Shown piece by piece: positions 26,536 through 38,655 of a stretch of DNA of 64,000 nt. Position 1 is the stretch's first letter. The number at the start of each line of letters is the position of its first letter. Source of the stretch: Stercorarius parasiticus (lineage: Eukaryota; Chordata; Aves; Charadriiformes; Stercorariidae). A program made the position numbers and the translations under genes. Below the pieces are notes generated by a model, which saw only the letters and a list, made by a program, of their open reading frames with translations, was not told the DNA's origin and searched no databases. The stretch lies in contig VWZL01000812.1 of NCBI GenBank assembly GCA_013396915.1, positions 124,001 to 188,000 on the forward strand, in the 5' to 3' direction.

Positions 26536-26870
26536 AAACCTTTGGGAAGAGTCTGGCAAACTCAGAGGGTCTCTGCCCAGCAAGCAAAAGCCTCTGGGGG
26601 GCTGAGCGTGGGGGAGGCTGTAGGGCCATGCTCACACTCAGCTGGGAGCAGCCAGAACGTTGTGGCCCATGGTGAAGAAATATAAAAATAAACCCAAGCA
26701 GATCCCATTACTGAGGAGTAGGGAACCCCCACCATGAACGTCATATTTGTCTCAGGAAAGACTTCAAGATGCTGTAGACTCACCATAGCCCTCCTTCTTG
26801 AGGAACATTCCACTGTGACCTTCAGGATGCCAAGAGACACTGGAAGGGAGAGATCCAGGAAGGTCTTTTT
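26536..26870. repeat. GC-rich islet, unassigned
   Basis: About 330 bases of clearly higher GC sit in AT-rich surroundings. On the minus strand one frame is open for 92 codons (26562-26840), without similarity to a protein I recognise. The abrupt composition change suggests an old insertion (retroelement or processed transcript) or a conserved element. No poly(A), LTR ends or target duplication could be seen. Confidence 0.4.
26784..26839 (-). other. Exon-like 56-base segment with consensus splice sites
   Basis: On the minus strand a pyrimidine-rich acceptor (ctctcccttccag) immediately precedes 26839, and a full consensus donor, ATG|GTGAGT, follows 26784. Two of the three frames across the 56 bases are open. 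One reads VSWHPEGHSGMFLKKEGY, the other SLGILKVTVECSSRRRAM. Neither is a family I recognise. It could be an isolated exon of a minus-strand gene or lncRNA, a pseudo-exon inside an old repeat, or chance. No partner exons were found. Confidence 0.22.
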
Positions 26871-27169
26871 GATATAACAATCTGTACTACATTTTCATTG
26901 AGGCTTTTCCCATTTGGACTATTAGGTTAATGCATAAATTACACCAATACTAAATTATTATCCCTCTATATGGTGTGTTTTCTTTGGCTCATTAAAAAAG
27001 ATTTTGAGAGTCACAATGTGTGGATTAGCCATAATCTTTCAAGCTTGAACTCACTGGTGAAATTAAATTATTTTTTAATGTCCAGATACACCAAAACAGA
27101 ATGAATTGGGTGGTAGGTATCCAATAAATTTCTAGTTTCCCTTGTCCATGAAATCTGCTCACCAAGTCA

Positions 27170-27475
27170 TTTTTAGATGACGCTGCCTGTGTTGGGAGTG
27201 GGGCTGTCCCACACCTCCCAAGTGGGTGAGCAAAGCTCGAGGTGGCAGCAGCAGGACCCATCCCCAGTCCAGTCATCCCTGAGCAGCAGCAATACACTTC
27301 TGGCTTGAAGTTAGTCTGGGAAGGTGTAAGGACAGTTTTGGGCCAGCAAAGGACAGGCTGGAAGCAAGCAGCAACAGCAAGGCTTGGTAAGGCCCAAGGC
27401 TGACCCAAAATGGGGCTCCCGGCTGAGGTGGGTCAGGGCAGTTACGACCCAGGGGTGCTCACTGACAGCCTGTTA
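27170..27475. repeat. Second GC-rich islet, unassigned
   Basis: About 300 bases of high GC lie some 300 bases beyond the first islet, with AT-rich sequence between and after. A 127-codon minus-strand open frame (27025-27408) crosses it, but its start lies in GC-rich sequence and its end in AT-rich sequence, and it matches nothing I know. The two islets may be parts of one old element. Confidence 0.4.
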
Positions 27476-30400
27476 ATCTACCCCAAGTTTAAGAATATTA
27501 AATTAAATAATTAAATTTAAAAATTCATGCTATTACACTCAGGCATACACAGTGTTACACTTTGACACTTAATAATGCCTCTATCTGATTGGGTTGATTT
27601 GAGTTTCCTTGCTCAAAGTGTGGCAGCATGTACCACACACATCTAGGAAGCAAACACAGAAATTGCTATTTCAGTACATGTTGGTCACTACATTGAATTC
27701 ATTTGTTTGTGGTTCTCTCATAATTATTTATTTTCAGAAAAATAGACTTTGAATCCTTAGGTTATTTTAATACCATTGCATGGTTAAGTACAACCAATAT
27801 GTGCTGAGTGCTTGTAGAGCCCTGTGGCAACCCAAACTCTAATTTCCTCATTAGCCAGAAAAGCTTAACATGCTGCAGTTCAGGACTAAGAATGTTACTG
27901 GTGCTGTTGAAACTCATTTTTTGCATAATAATCTAGAGGATATAGTGCTTGTCTAAGATACGGGCAACATGGATTCTAGGCACTCTTTCTGCAGATTAAA
28001 TATTCACTGTCTCAGTTACAGCACTGAGAATTCCAAGTGGAAAAAACAGGGGCAAGTATTTTCTAGTGGTTTGCTGTGCTCTTAATGGAGAAAAAAAATG
28101 TCTAACTTAGGACAGAGAATTTCCCTCTGCAGATATTGGAGGTGTCTTCCTCTACCAGCTATATGAAACATTTAGTCATTTTAGAGGAACAAGCTTATCC
28201 TCCAGAGCTAGACACATAAAATTTAGTGGAAAAATGTGCAGAGATTAAAGTTTAATAGACTGGGTCCTATAACTCGTTAACTGCCAAAATATTGTCAAAA
28301 TCAATATATTCTTATATGATATTTCCATTTGCACAGACCAACATTTTCTCACAGCAGCTTGTTCTAGGAGAAAATTGCTAGCCATGTTTAAAACACAAAC
28401 TGTAAATACAAATTAATAACACAATAATATTAATACAATAAAGCAAGAATGCCCACGGAAGAAACAAGGTCTGCAGTAGCACAAGTAGAGAAAAAAATTC
28501 AGGTTACTTATTGGTATGAAAATGCAACAAAAGAAATGAAAATAATGATGGTGTGGAAGCCAAAAAGCACACATGCCACTACTCATATGTACCATATACA
28601 ACACAAATGCAAAACTTTAAGGGTTAATTATGAATCATCTGGGAAATTTTGTTATAAAAGGAACCACTACTTTTGCAAGACAAGTGGATTAAGATTTGGG
28701 GATTTTTTCACTTATTTTATCTCTTTTGGGAGCCTTGACAACATCAAAAGGTCTCTATGGATAAAACACATCATACTACAATGCTTACGGTGTATTTCTA
28801 TTCAAAAATAAGATTCTCTGCAAATTATATTTTGTTGATACCAATTTTATATGACCCTTGATGCTAGCCAAGGCGAATTTGCTCAGTTTTGGTTGAAAGA
28901 CAATTCTACCAGTTAATAGCCTTGCAAAGTCACCCTGGAATTCAAGAGTTAACATATGTGTGTTCATCTATAATATAAAACGTGAAAATGAGACCAGAAT
29001 TTGTTGTTGAAATTAAAACTTAATGAACAGTTCCATCAATGATGGACCAGGAAAAATAGAATTTAACTTACTCTTTCAGCTTTCCATTAGGTCTTGAAAG
29101 ATAATATGATGTAGATTTTTTTCTGCAGGAAAATAAGCAGCTATGACTGCAAAATGCATATATGAAGCATATCCTTTCAGTGAGAAACCAACCCATACGA
29201 GTAACTGCTTTGTTAAACAACACTTCACATATTAACACTGTCTGGCTGTCTCTACCCATCATTCCCAAGTATTAAAATGAACTCCTTTAAATGGTACTCA
29301 AAAAAAAAAAAAAAATGAAATGCAGTCTTAAATGGGGTGCCTGTCTTAAAGCAATTCATTAAATAAAGTGACTGACTCCTTGAATAATACAAACCTATAC
29401 TTCTAGTATTTGGACAGCTGATTAATTGACATGATTTTGTTTTTACCTTGCCATTTCAATTAGGTGGATAACACTGTACCATAAGTTAATAAAAATTGTT
29501 CAAAAGCAATGAAGGAAGGAAATGTATCAATTTTATTTGCATAATGTTATCAGTAGAATAACTTCTAACTCCCACAGAAGAAAATGGGTTCATCACAATT
29601 GTGTAACTTATTCCATCACAAAAATGGCCTTTACTTGTTTGACAATTTGAGAAAGGAAGTGAATAAATTAAATTGAAAATCAATTTCTAGCTCCTTGATC
29701 ACAATTTGATGGTCTTTTATACTTAAATGTGTTGTAAGCAATTTATTTTAAAGAGTACGAAGGACTTGAATCTTTGCCGTTTTCTGGAAGTGAGGGTTTT
29801 ACACTAATTTCATTAATACCAATGAAGCTACAATTATGTCTTGAAAGATCGATTTAAATTATTACAATTTCCCAAGATTCAGAGGTCTGAATCCCAATTC
29901 TATCTTTTGCATACATTATGAAAACCAGACTTCAGCTGTGACTGTTGAATTCACTTCACAAATTAATTATTTTGTGACCACATGTATTTGAGAAAACTAA
30001 GTCTACCAGCCAATGTTTAAAAAAGTGAAAACCTAAAGCCTTCAAAGTCTGCATTTTTGTAGCCAGCTAAATATGGAAAATGCCATCTACCTTTTGTTTC
30101 AATGGCAGCTGTTAGAAGCAATTTGAGAAGATGCATGCTCAGAGCAATTCAGTGAACCATGAAAAAATTACTCCTGTCTTTAATAGGCTGGTTTCAGGTT
30201 CTCACAGACTATTTCACAGATTTATTTTGAACATACATAATAAAATGAAGAACAGGACAGAGAATACAATGATAATCCTTTACTGATTTAGTTCCTATGT
30301 TTTTCATGATAGTTAATTTTCTGTTTTCTTTCCTTTTTCAACAGAGTGTAAATATTTGTTATTAAGTTTTCTAACTATGACTGATCAAATGATAATTGAT

Positions 30401-30800
30401 TAATTACATGTACAATTAATTTCTATTGTGCCTGTCACCAATTGCCTCAGAGTAATATCCATCATTGTATTGGATCACAACATATAATGGATGGATCACT
30501 TTTTGTTGATAACGTAAAAATACAAAAACTCTTTTAAATTCTGTTCTCCAAAGATGTGCTCTAAATCTATAAGTGAAATAATTAGGCCTAAAGTTTCTCT
30601 GCTGCTCTGACCTTTCCCAGCATTGGGACATTTTTCTCTACTACTCTGACTGTTATCACTGGGCAGACATAGTGATGTTGAAGTTGGATAAACAGTGCAT
30701 ACTTAGTCGTAGCAGAGAAGGATGAGAAGTAGCTATACAGTTTTCCTGCTTTATTCCTACTTTACAAATCTATTAGCTAGGTATTGGTTACTGATAATAC
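27476..30800. other. AT-rich noncoding stretch
   Basis: No gene recognised. A 120-codon plus-strand open frame at 28449-28811 overlaps an opposite open frame, has no splice or promoter context and no recognisable domain, so I do not call it coding. An A-run lies at about 29301-29315. Confidence 0.6.
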
Positions 30801-30936
30801 AAGGGCATTTGGACAATGCCCTTAATAACATGTTTTAACTTTGGGTCAGCCCTGAATAGCTCAGGCAGTTGGACTAGATGATCACTGTAGGTCCTTTCCA
30901 ACTGAAATTATTCAATCTAGTCTAGTCTAGTCTAAA
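30801..30936 (+). mobile_element. CR1 LINE 3'-end stub
   Basis: The sequence 'aagggcatttggacaatgcc' followed by 'cttaataacatgttttaact', 'ggactagatgatcactgtag' and 'gtcctttccaactgaaatta' is the CR1 3' UTR, closely matching 6947-7045. It is severely 5'-truncated. Instead of ATTCTATG repeats it ends in four TCTAG/TCTAA units. Confidence 0.88.
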
Positions 30937-33900
30937 CAATTTCACTTACGTGGAAATCTGTTAATGTGCAGTGTTTTTTCCCTTCAAATACATCCCAGAT
31001 AGGAGCAGAAGGGATACTTGTACGTGATGTAGTTTGAGGAAGTACCAGTGTGTTTGAAGGAACACAGCTGATATCTCATAGCCTATTCATTTTTTTAGGA
31101 TTTTGTGCTAGCATAGCAATCCATGGCTGAGGCATAAGTCTCCATATCTTGAGTAATTAATGTTTTTCCTCAAGATACCTCAACTATTTATAATGGGAAT
31201 GCATGTTTATTCAGAGATCCTAGGCAGGCTTGTGAGTTGACAGGCCCTTCATGTTTATCTCAGGTTTATGACAGAGAAGGATCATTGCTGGGTAACTTCA
31301 GGAAGACAGCTTAACTATATGTATATACACATTCTTTACATCAACCATATATTGATACTTCTGCCTCATTGTTCACATGAGCTTCTTTCCAACTCCAAAA
31401 CTGATTTTTTTCAAATCAAATGATTACTAAGATGTGAGGTCAAATCCTCTAATTTCCTCAATGTACAGACTCATTACTCTTGAACACAAACCTTTTATGA
31501 AAATGGTATCACGAAATAGTTATAGATATTCCATCAAATGTGATATTAAAATACAATTAAATTTCAGCTTTTCCCTATTACAATTTTAAATTTTTATTTG
31601 GTCTTATTAATATATTTAACATTCAGCTTCAAAAGTGTACAATATTTTATAATGTTTATAAAACTAAAATTTACAGCTATTAAAAAATTCTGAAGGCTTT
31701 ATGCCTAAATGTTAAAATTTTGTAAAGGCATCTCTCAAAAAGGAAGGTAGATTGTTAACAAAGTCTAGAAGCCCTAATTTTAATAATGAATAAAACTGAA
31801 ATGAGAAATTGAAATTACTAGTGTAAAAACTCTGTAAAAATCATCCTGCTGTAACTGATCTTATGCATGCTTTTAGTTACCTTCTAGGTAAAGTTAAGTG
31901 AGCATGTTTAAACTGCCTTTGAAAAGAAGGGGCTTTCACTTGCTTATGTGTAGCAATAGAGTTACAAAAAAATCTGTACATTTCAGTGTATTTAACTATT
32001 AATTTTTTTAGCTATCCAGCTTTGTAAATCTCTAGCACTTTTAAGTAGGTCAGTTCCTTCTTTACTCCAGATATGCAATGGAAGGCCAAGAGGCATGCTT
32101 ATGAAAGCATTTGCTATACTTTTAATCTTTCTTGTTAAAGCTGGAATGCCAGAGCATTTTTCCATTTGTTAATGAACACCTCAAAATACACAAACAATAA
32201 ATCTGATATCAGTCCTTGACAACAGCAATTAAGATATGGCCATTGTATTTGCATAGTCTCTTAAGAAAAAAAGATTCAAGTATGGCTCTAAGGCAACAAA
32301 TCTGCATAATACATGTACCACACACACCAGCAGTAATTGGATATATTGCTATAAACAGGATGTTAAACCCCTTGTATATTCCTTGTAAACTTTGATTGAT
32401 TGCCTTTGTTTAACTTGTGCCCTTGTGCATCTCTTTTGAGAACTATACTAGACCTACATTGAATTAAATACTCCTGGTGCACAATGGACTCCTAATACAT
32501 TACAATATCTTTAGAAGACAGACCTGATTTTTAATGAGCATGTATTATTCTTGAAGTACTATTTTTTGAAATCAGAGCTTAGATGATTAGAAAATCTGAT
32601 TAGCAATCAGAAAGAAACTGGTCACAAAAGACAGTCTTAAAACACTAATTTTTCTTTCAGGTTTATTAGCGTGTATTCGTTTATAAAAAATCTCACAATA
32701 AGATGATTTAGAATCATGTTATTCAAACAGTAGAGGTTTGATAACAGAAATATTTAAGAAATATTTTAAACATATGTTTCAATATGGATCTTTAAATATA
32801 TAGTTATGAGTAAAGTAATGTTATAAAAAACCCATTTCTGTTAGAATTTTCAACATGGAATTCTGTATCCATGCACACAGAAAACAAAGTATTTTATATT
32901 GTTCTGTTTTAAAATCCTGTTTCAGAACTTGCATACAATGGGTACTTATGTGGGTGTTTCACATAGAGGACCCCTAGAATACAGACCTGAACTGTGTCTC
33001 TGACAACCTGCATCATCTTCCTTCCTAGAAGTGTTACACAGGTCTGGTATAATGCTTTTTTTCCATTGGATTAGCACAAGTGACAAATCGCTTTTCACCA
33101 CTGATTCCAGTTACTGATTCTCCTTCATTAGAATAAACTGTGGCATAGGATTTCTATGCACAAACTTCAAATACAGCAGAACTTTAGGAGCCTTTTGGGG
33201 CCCAGCTGGACCTTCATAACGGCAATTACATGATGGTTATTGCTAGTAATCCCCTCCACAGGCATGTACCACCATTAGAGATATCCTGGACATCCAAAAC
33301 GCTGGGCTGGAGAGATGTCTTAAGGACTGAAGGGAGAGCAAAGGAACTACAGGTGATGCATGCTCTGGAATGGCAGCTGAAGAGCAAGTATTTAAAATGC
33401 TCTATGACCACTAAATTACACTTTGGTACTTGTTCAGTTGCTCAACAGCTACCTTGTTCTGCGAGGAGTAAATAAGCTAAAAGAAGTTTTGGAGAAAGGA
33501 AGTATTAGGAAAACAAGACTTGGCTCATTGTCCTTACACAGCTATTAAGTATCATTCCTTTTGGTGTTGAACTTTCTTTTGCATCAGTTCCAGCTGTCTG
33601 TGTTAGGTGTTTTATATACAACCCATTAAGTAAATGGTAGTTTAACCTGGAGAGTAAAGATTAGATGTCTTTCAGGCAAATAATTCAATCTTCTCTCATT
33701 TGGATAAGTCAGACCTAAACAAAAGTGCCAGAACTTTTTATTGGTGAAGTGTTCTTCATGACGATCGTACTCGTGTTTTTCCTAATTGTTAATGTACAAG
33801 TTATACTTTACTTTGGTAAAGAGGAGATTTTAAGCATGAAACTCTTTATTTAGCTAATAGTCTGCTCTGTGCTTTTCTTCCTTGTACTGATGAAGGAACC

Positions 33901-34114
33901 CACAAAACTACAATTTGAAAGACCTACTTCCTTTACTTTGGTGTGAAAAGAAAATTAACTCAATGAAAGAGCATAGAGAGAGACAACAACTTTTTTTTTT
34001 CCCCCACACTGAGGGAGATTAAGGGATACCTTAAGAATTTTATTTTTTTTTCCAAAAACTGGTGCTCAGTGTCTCATTTTTCTGAGACCCGCCCCCTTTT
34101 CTGAGAAATGGGGT
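30937..34114. other. AT-rich noncoding stretch
   Basis: Nothing recognisable. A slightly GC-richer patch at about 33180-33480 has overlapping open frames of 61-81 codons on both strands and no homology that I can see. Confidence 0.65.
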
Positions 34115-34995
34115 TGTACTGGGTCTGGTTGGGATGGAGTCAACTTCATAGCAATCCATATGGTACTATGTCTTGGATTTGTGACCAAAACAGTGTTGGT
34201 AACACATCAGTGTTTTAGCTATTGCTGAACAGTGCTTGTACAACAAGGTTTTCTCTGTTTCTCACTCTGCCTCCACTAGTGAGTAGCCTGGGGATGCACA
34301 AGAAGTTGCGAGGAGACACAGCTAGGACAGATGACCCCAACTGAGATACTTCGTGCCATATTATGTCATGCTCAGCAATAAGAAAGGAAAGGAGGTGAAT
34401 TTTGGGTACATATCCATTGCTTGGAGGCCGTCTGGGCATCAGTCTGCTTGTGGGAGGTGGTGATTGCCTTTGCATTATTTGTTTTTTGTGGAGTTTTGGT
34501 TGGTTCCCCGTCATCGTCCACAGCCACCCCGTCCCCTGTCCCCCTCTTTTTTTTTTCCTCTTNTAGTGAGTAGCCTGGGGATGCACAAGAAGTTGCGAGG
34601 AGACACAGCTAGGACAGATGACCCCAACTGAGATACTTCGTGCCATATTATGTCATGCTCAGCAATAAGAAAGGAAAGGAGGTGAATTTTGGGTACATAT
34701 CCATTGCTTGGAGGCCGTCTGGGCATCAGTCTGCTTGTGGGAGGTGGTGATTGCCTTTGCATTATTTGTTTTTTGTGGAGTTTTGGTTGGTTCCCCGTCA
34801 TCGTCCACAGCCACCCCGTCCCCTGTCCCCCTCTTTTTTTTTTCCTCTTCCTTTCACTTCTAAAACTATCTTTGTCTCTAACCACAACTTTTCTTGCTTT
34901 TGCTCTTCCTATTCTTTGCCCCATCCTGCTACAGGAGGAGCAGTGAAGGAGCGGCTGTGTCGTCCTTAGCTGCTGACTGGGGTCAACCCAGCACA
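34115..34995 (+). mobile_element. Solo LTR, same avian family as 9315-9920, with an internal duplication
   Basis: The element starts with TGT at 34115 ('gggtctggttgggatggagt' follows) and ends near 34995 after 'gctgactggggtcaacccag' and CACA. 'ggatttgtgaccaaaacagt' (from about 34175), 'ttagctattgctgaacagtg' and 'tgtcatgctcagcaataaga' are landmarks shared in reverse complement with the 9.3-kb LTR. The polypyrimidine 3' half and the terminal 'gagcggctgtgtcgtcctta' block fit the family. Its apparent length of 881 bases is inflated by an exact duplication around an N; without it the length would be about 594, near that of the other copy. No retroviral genes adjoin it and no clear target duplication is visible (ggggt versus gagca). 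Open frames of up to 195 codons here are artefacts of the duplication. Confidence 0.85.
34277..34849. repeat. Exact 286-base tandem duplication around a single N
   Basis: Bases 34277-34562 and 34564-34849 are identical by eye, including a T10 run, with one N at 34563 between them. An exact repeat that begins and ends at an N is the signature of two overlapping contig ends joined without merging. A genuine very recent duplication is the less likely alternative. Confidence 0.9.
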
Positions 34996-37500
34996 GAGCA
35001 TGAGTATTACAAATTAAAATCTTTAAAGAAATGTGAAAACTCTTGCTTAGAAGTTCCTCAGAAACGAAAGAAATTCCATCTTTCAAAAATACACACATTT
35101 AATCTTTTAAAAATACATGTTATTGGACAATATTTGAATATTAGGTGGTGATTCCTTTCTTTTTCTTTTTTTCTGTGGGAATGGCCAACTACTTGAAACT
35201 ATAGATGAGCTTCTAAATATGTGTGAAAAAATTTTGGTATGTTCAGTACTGTTGATTCTTATTTTAGAGCAAAAGAAAAACTCCAAAGTGACAGTAAATA
35301 CATTTCCATCTTCTTATTCTCATCTATTTCCCAACAGTATTATCCAAACAGCACATGCAACATGAAGAAAGTTAGAAAACTCTCAAGATTCACAGATTCA
35401 ACAGAGAAAGATGGACCTGAACAAATGCAATTTATGTTTTAAACTATAAAACATAGCTTAGTAAGAATAATATTAAAAACTTTGGTTGAAACATGTGAGT
35501 CCATAAAATAAAATCTTCAATATTATTGCATCAAACATCCTACGAGATGATTTTTATAACTTTTCTCCCTTCCAAAGACATCATCAAGTTAAGTCAAATC
35601 TCGAAGATTTCATTGTAAACTTCTTTGACTTAGTCCCAATAGCTAGAATAAAAAGAAAGAAAGAAAGAAAAAAATGCATAAGGGATGTACTATCCACTTA
35701 GTATTCATTTCTATCTACTAGAGTTATTAATCTTTACACAAAAGCCTTTGAACTAGAAATTTATTCTTTTTATTTAAGTAGTCCATCCTCAATATTTTTT
35801 AAAAGTCTAGCATTCCTGGGAATTATATTAATTATTAACCTTTGATCAGGTTCATTTTTATATCTTATCTGCCTGTGTAAGAGGAAATGTTATCTGGCTC
35901 CAGTGTAGCTGAAACCACACTGCCATTGTGTGTTACAAATTAAAACTTAATATTGTTGGCTGCTGAAAACTGATGAGGGAGGTGTGGGATCAATGCTTTA
36001 AAATGTTCGTAGTTTCAGGGGAACCGTAAAGGGAAATGCCAGGAAGGGAGCTGACACACAATATCGCTATATCCTGCTCTAGCTTTTAGATGAAATTAGG
36101 CTATTCAGATGAGAGTTAAATCTCTGGCAGAATTTGGAGCAATCTCTTGTTCATGCCTTAGGCTGGTTTCCATCCTCTTCATTTATCCTAGTGTGATCCT
36201 CTGGCTTGTTTTCTATCCTACTTTATTTCTCTGATACTTTAAACTCTTATTTAGAAACTCGCTCTTGAAGCGCTGCACAATACATTACTTTCAGATGGCT
36301 ATCATTTCCCATTTCTCTTCTTATTTCACTGATCATTCCCTTACTTACTCTTCAGAAAATCCTGATGTTACCATATTCTTGTCAATGACAGACGAAAAAA
36401 TGGCTGTATATAGAAAAAAAATAATAAAGGTGGTGGTTTGTTGTTTTTTTTCCCAGTGGATTCATTGTATTAGACCAAGTACCATTAAGCCGAACATACT
36501 GCTAGACTGGTTTTATGATCCCTGTGCAACTGTGGCTGTTGCTGTCTTTTGCTTTCCTGACTGCATGTAAATCACTCAATATAAAAAGGGCCCATAAAGT
36601 TACCCACAACATAGGTCTCTCACAGACTTACCATCTTAGATTTGCTTCATTTCTATAAGCATGGAAAACATTTTAATCTCAGGAAATTCTCAGTGGGTGA
36701 TTGATGAGTCTTCTTGGCTGAGTAAATGTAACAGCTTTGAAATCCTGATTGTCATTTGAAGAACCTCAGTCCACAGTCATGATTTCAGATTTTATCCATG
36801 AAAGTCTCAGTCTTAATTTTTTATCCCATTAGTCATGTATAAATGGCAAGAAAATTACTAAAAAATATTTTTACTTAAAAGTCTAAATATGGAACAGATC
36901 CAAAGATCTGGACATTAACGAGATGTGGGAAGCTCAGGCATTGTAACATCTGATGTTTAAACTTTAAAAATTTAAAATTTTTAATCTTGGCTTCCCATTT
37001 TAGGATTAATTTTAATTTGATTATCTCTGACTTGTGTTGGTTTCGACCTCTCTTAAGGAATCTTTATCCTACCGAAACAAAATTTAATATATTATTTAGG
37101 TTGGCATTAACTAAAAGTAGTCATTTACAACTTCCTTCACAGTCATAAAAAAGTACTGGAGGTTCTCTTGTCAGCAAGTACTGATGCAGACGCCGGTGTT
37201 TACTTTCTCTGCTCCTCTCTCTCCCCATAGGAATAAAGTAATGTATCGGACATTCTTTATTAATATTATTGATACAGTCAGTGTTGTGACTGTACATAAT
37301 GGATTCTAGCATTCGCTACTTCTGATTTGTTTCAACCAATTTATAAAATCTAATTTAAATAAAATTCTGCAATTAATGCTTCTACACTGCGTACAACATA
37401 AGTCATAAGCGCTTATGAAAGTAGATCATGTATCATTTCAAGTAAAGCAAGAAATTACCTTTTTTTTTTCTTTTTTTTTTTAACATATATTCCAGTAAAA
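34996..37500. other. AT-rich noncoding stretch
   Basis: No gene recognised. It contains an (AAAG)n microsatellite at about 35651-35672, a T-rich tract at about 37460-37480, and a 21-base AT palindrome at 36964-36984. Confidence 0.65.
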
Positions 37501-37920
37501 GGTTTTCTTAGGCTTCCTTTAGCCTTGTGTTGCCTTGCCTTGCCTTCTTTTCCTTTCCTTTCTCTTCTCTTCCCATTCTATTTCTTTCCACCCCTTCCCT
37601 TACTTTCCCTGCCCCTTTTCTGCCCATTCCCCTTCCCCGTCTCAGTCACTTCCCTATTCTCCCTCCCATTGTATTTCCCCTTCTCCTTCCCCTTCTGCTT
37701 CCCTGTTTTAATTTTTGTGATGAATCCAAGCGGAAGGGAAGGGAAGGGAAGGGAAGGGAAGGGAAGGGAGGAAGAGGGAGAGGGAGAGANNNNNNNNNNN
37801 NNNNNNNNNNNNNNNNNNNNNNNNNTTTTTAATGTAGTGGAGGAAAACAAAGGGAAGGGAAGGGAAGGGAAGGGAAGGGAGAAAGAGAGAGAGAGAGAAA
37901 GAAAGAAAAGAAAGAAGGAA
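37501..37920. repeat. Pyrimidine tract followed by (GGGAA)n purine tracts
   Basis: About 200 bases (37504-37710) are almost all C and T on the plus strand. They are followed by a pure purine run from 37732 made of GGGAA units, then a gap, then a second purine run (37849-37920) starting with GGGAA units and passing into GA/GAAA repeats. The pyrimidine arm could pair with the purine arm or form triplex structures. Confidence 0.85.
37790..37825. other. Assembly gap (36 N) in the purine tract
   Basis: The N run interrupts the (GGGAA)n/(GGGAGA)n array. The true array length is unknown, and the flanking copies may be one longer array or two. Confidence 0.95.
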
Positions 37921-38655
37921 CGAAGGATAGAATCATAGAATGTCATGGTAGATAGAGTGACATGATCATAATTTATTATTATCAGATTTACTTCCCTTTT
38001 CTCTTAATTTGACTTGGTCTGTGTTCAATTTTCCATCTATCTTCAAAAAGCCCTTAAGCATGTGATTACATTTAATTATGTACTTCAGTCTAATTGATTT
38101 CAGTAGGGTTTTAAAGCACATCCTTTGTATTTTTAACATATCTTGATCTACATAAATATTGATACCCATAAAATTATGCTTGATGGTCTTCTCTGGTTGA
38201 CAATTATGTTTAAGAATTCTTGAGATCATCAGCAACAGATGTTGAAATATCTCACAGTTTCAAAACTGAGTTCATTCATTGGTCATTAACAAAGTTGTGT
38301 GAGGAACGGACAAAGGTTTCAGAGTGCAGCACAGACTATTTCGTGTCAGAATATGATAATCTTGATCTTTTCTATAGCCTTAGCTATAGACTCTGTACAG
38401 TCTCTGTAACCAACTATTGAGTGACTTGCTAACAGTATTTTCTGTTTGGTGAAAGAAAATACTTTGATGCCATTAGAAGCACTTTAAGTACTCCTTGCAA
38501 TTTATCTTCAAAACCTCACAGGTTTGTTTTTTCGTGAGAAAAAAACCTACAAGGAGAATGGTTTGACCTGAGATACCTGAAAGCAAATCAGCTATAATTT
38601 TCTCCAGACATGGCCTTCAATGTGAAATGTCAAGACAGGCAGCAGGCCAGGAGAT
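37921..38655. other. AT-rich noncoding stretch
   Basis: Nothing recognised. The first 25 bases resemble the antisense end of a CR1 (agaatcatagaatg), but the match is too short to call. Confidence 0.6.

Noticed and set aside
28449..28811. 120-codon plus-strand open frame
   Set aside because: It is AT-rich with no domain, promoter or splice context, and a frame on the opposite strand overlaps it. This length is expected by chance in 64 kb.
34215..35098. Open frames of 143-195 codons on the minus strand
   Set aside because: They lie antisense to an LTR and are lengthened by the exact duplication around the N; repeated peptide blocks reveal the artefact.
37525..37946. Open frames of 101-137 codons
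   Set aside because: They translate pyrimidine/purine microsatellite sequence into Ser/Pro/Phe/Leu or Lys/Gly/Glu/Arg repeats and cross N.
37927..37950. Possible CR1 tail stub (agaatcatagaatg)
   Set aside because: Only about 15-20 bases match and no CR1 3' UTR follows.
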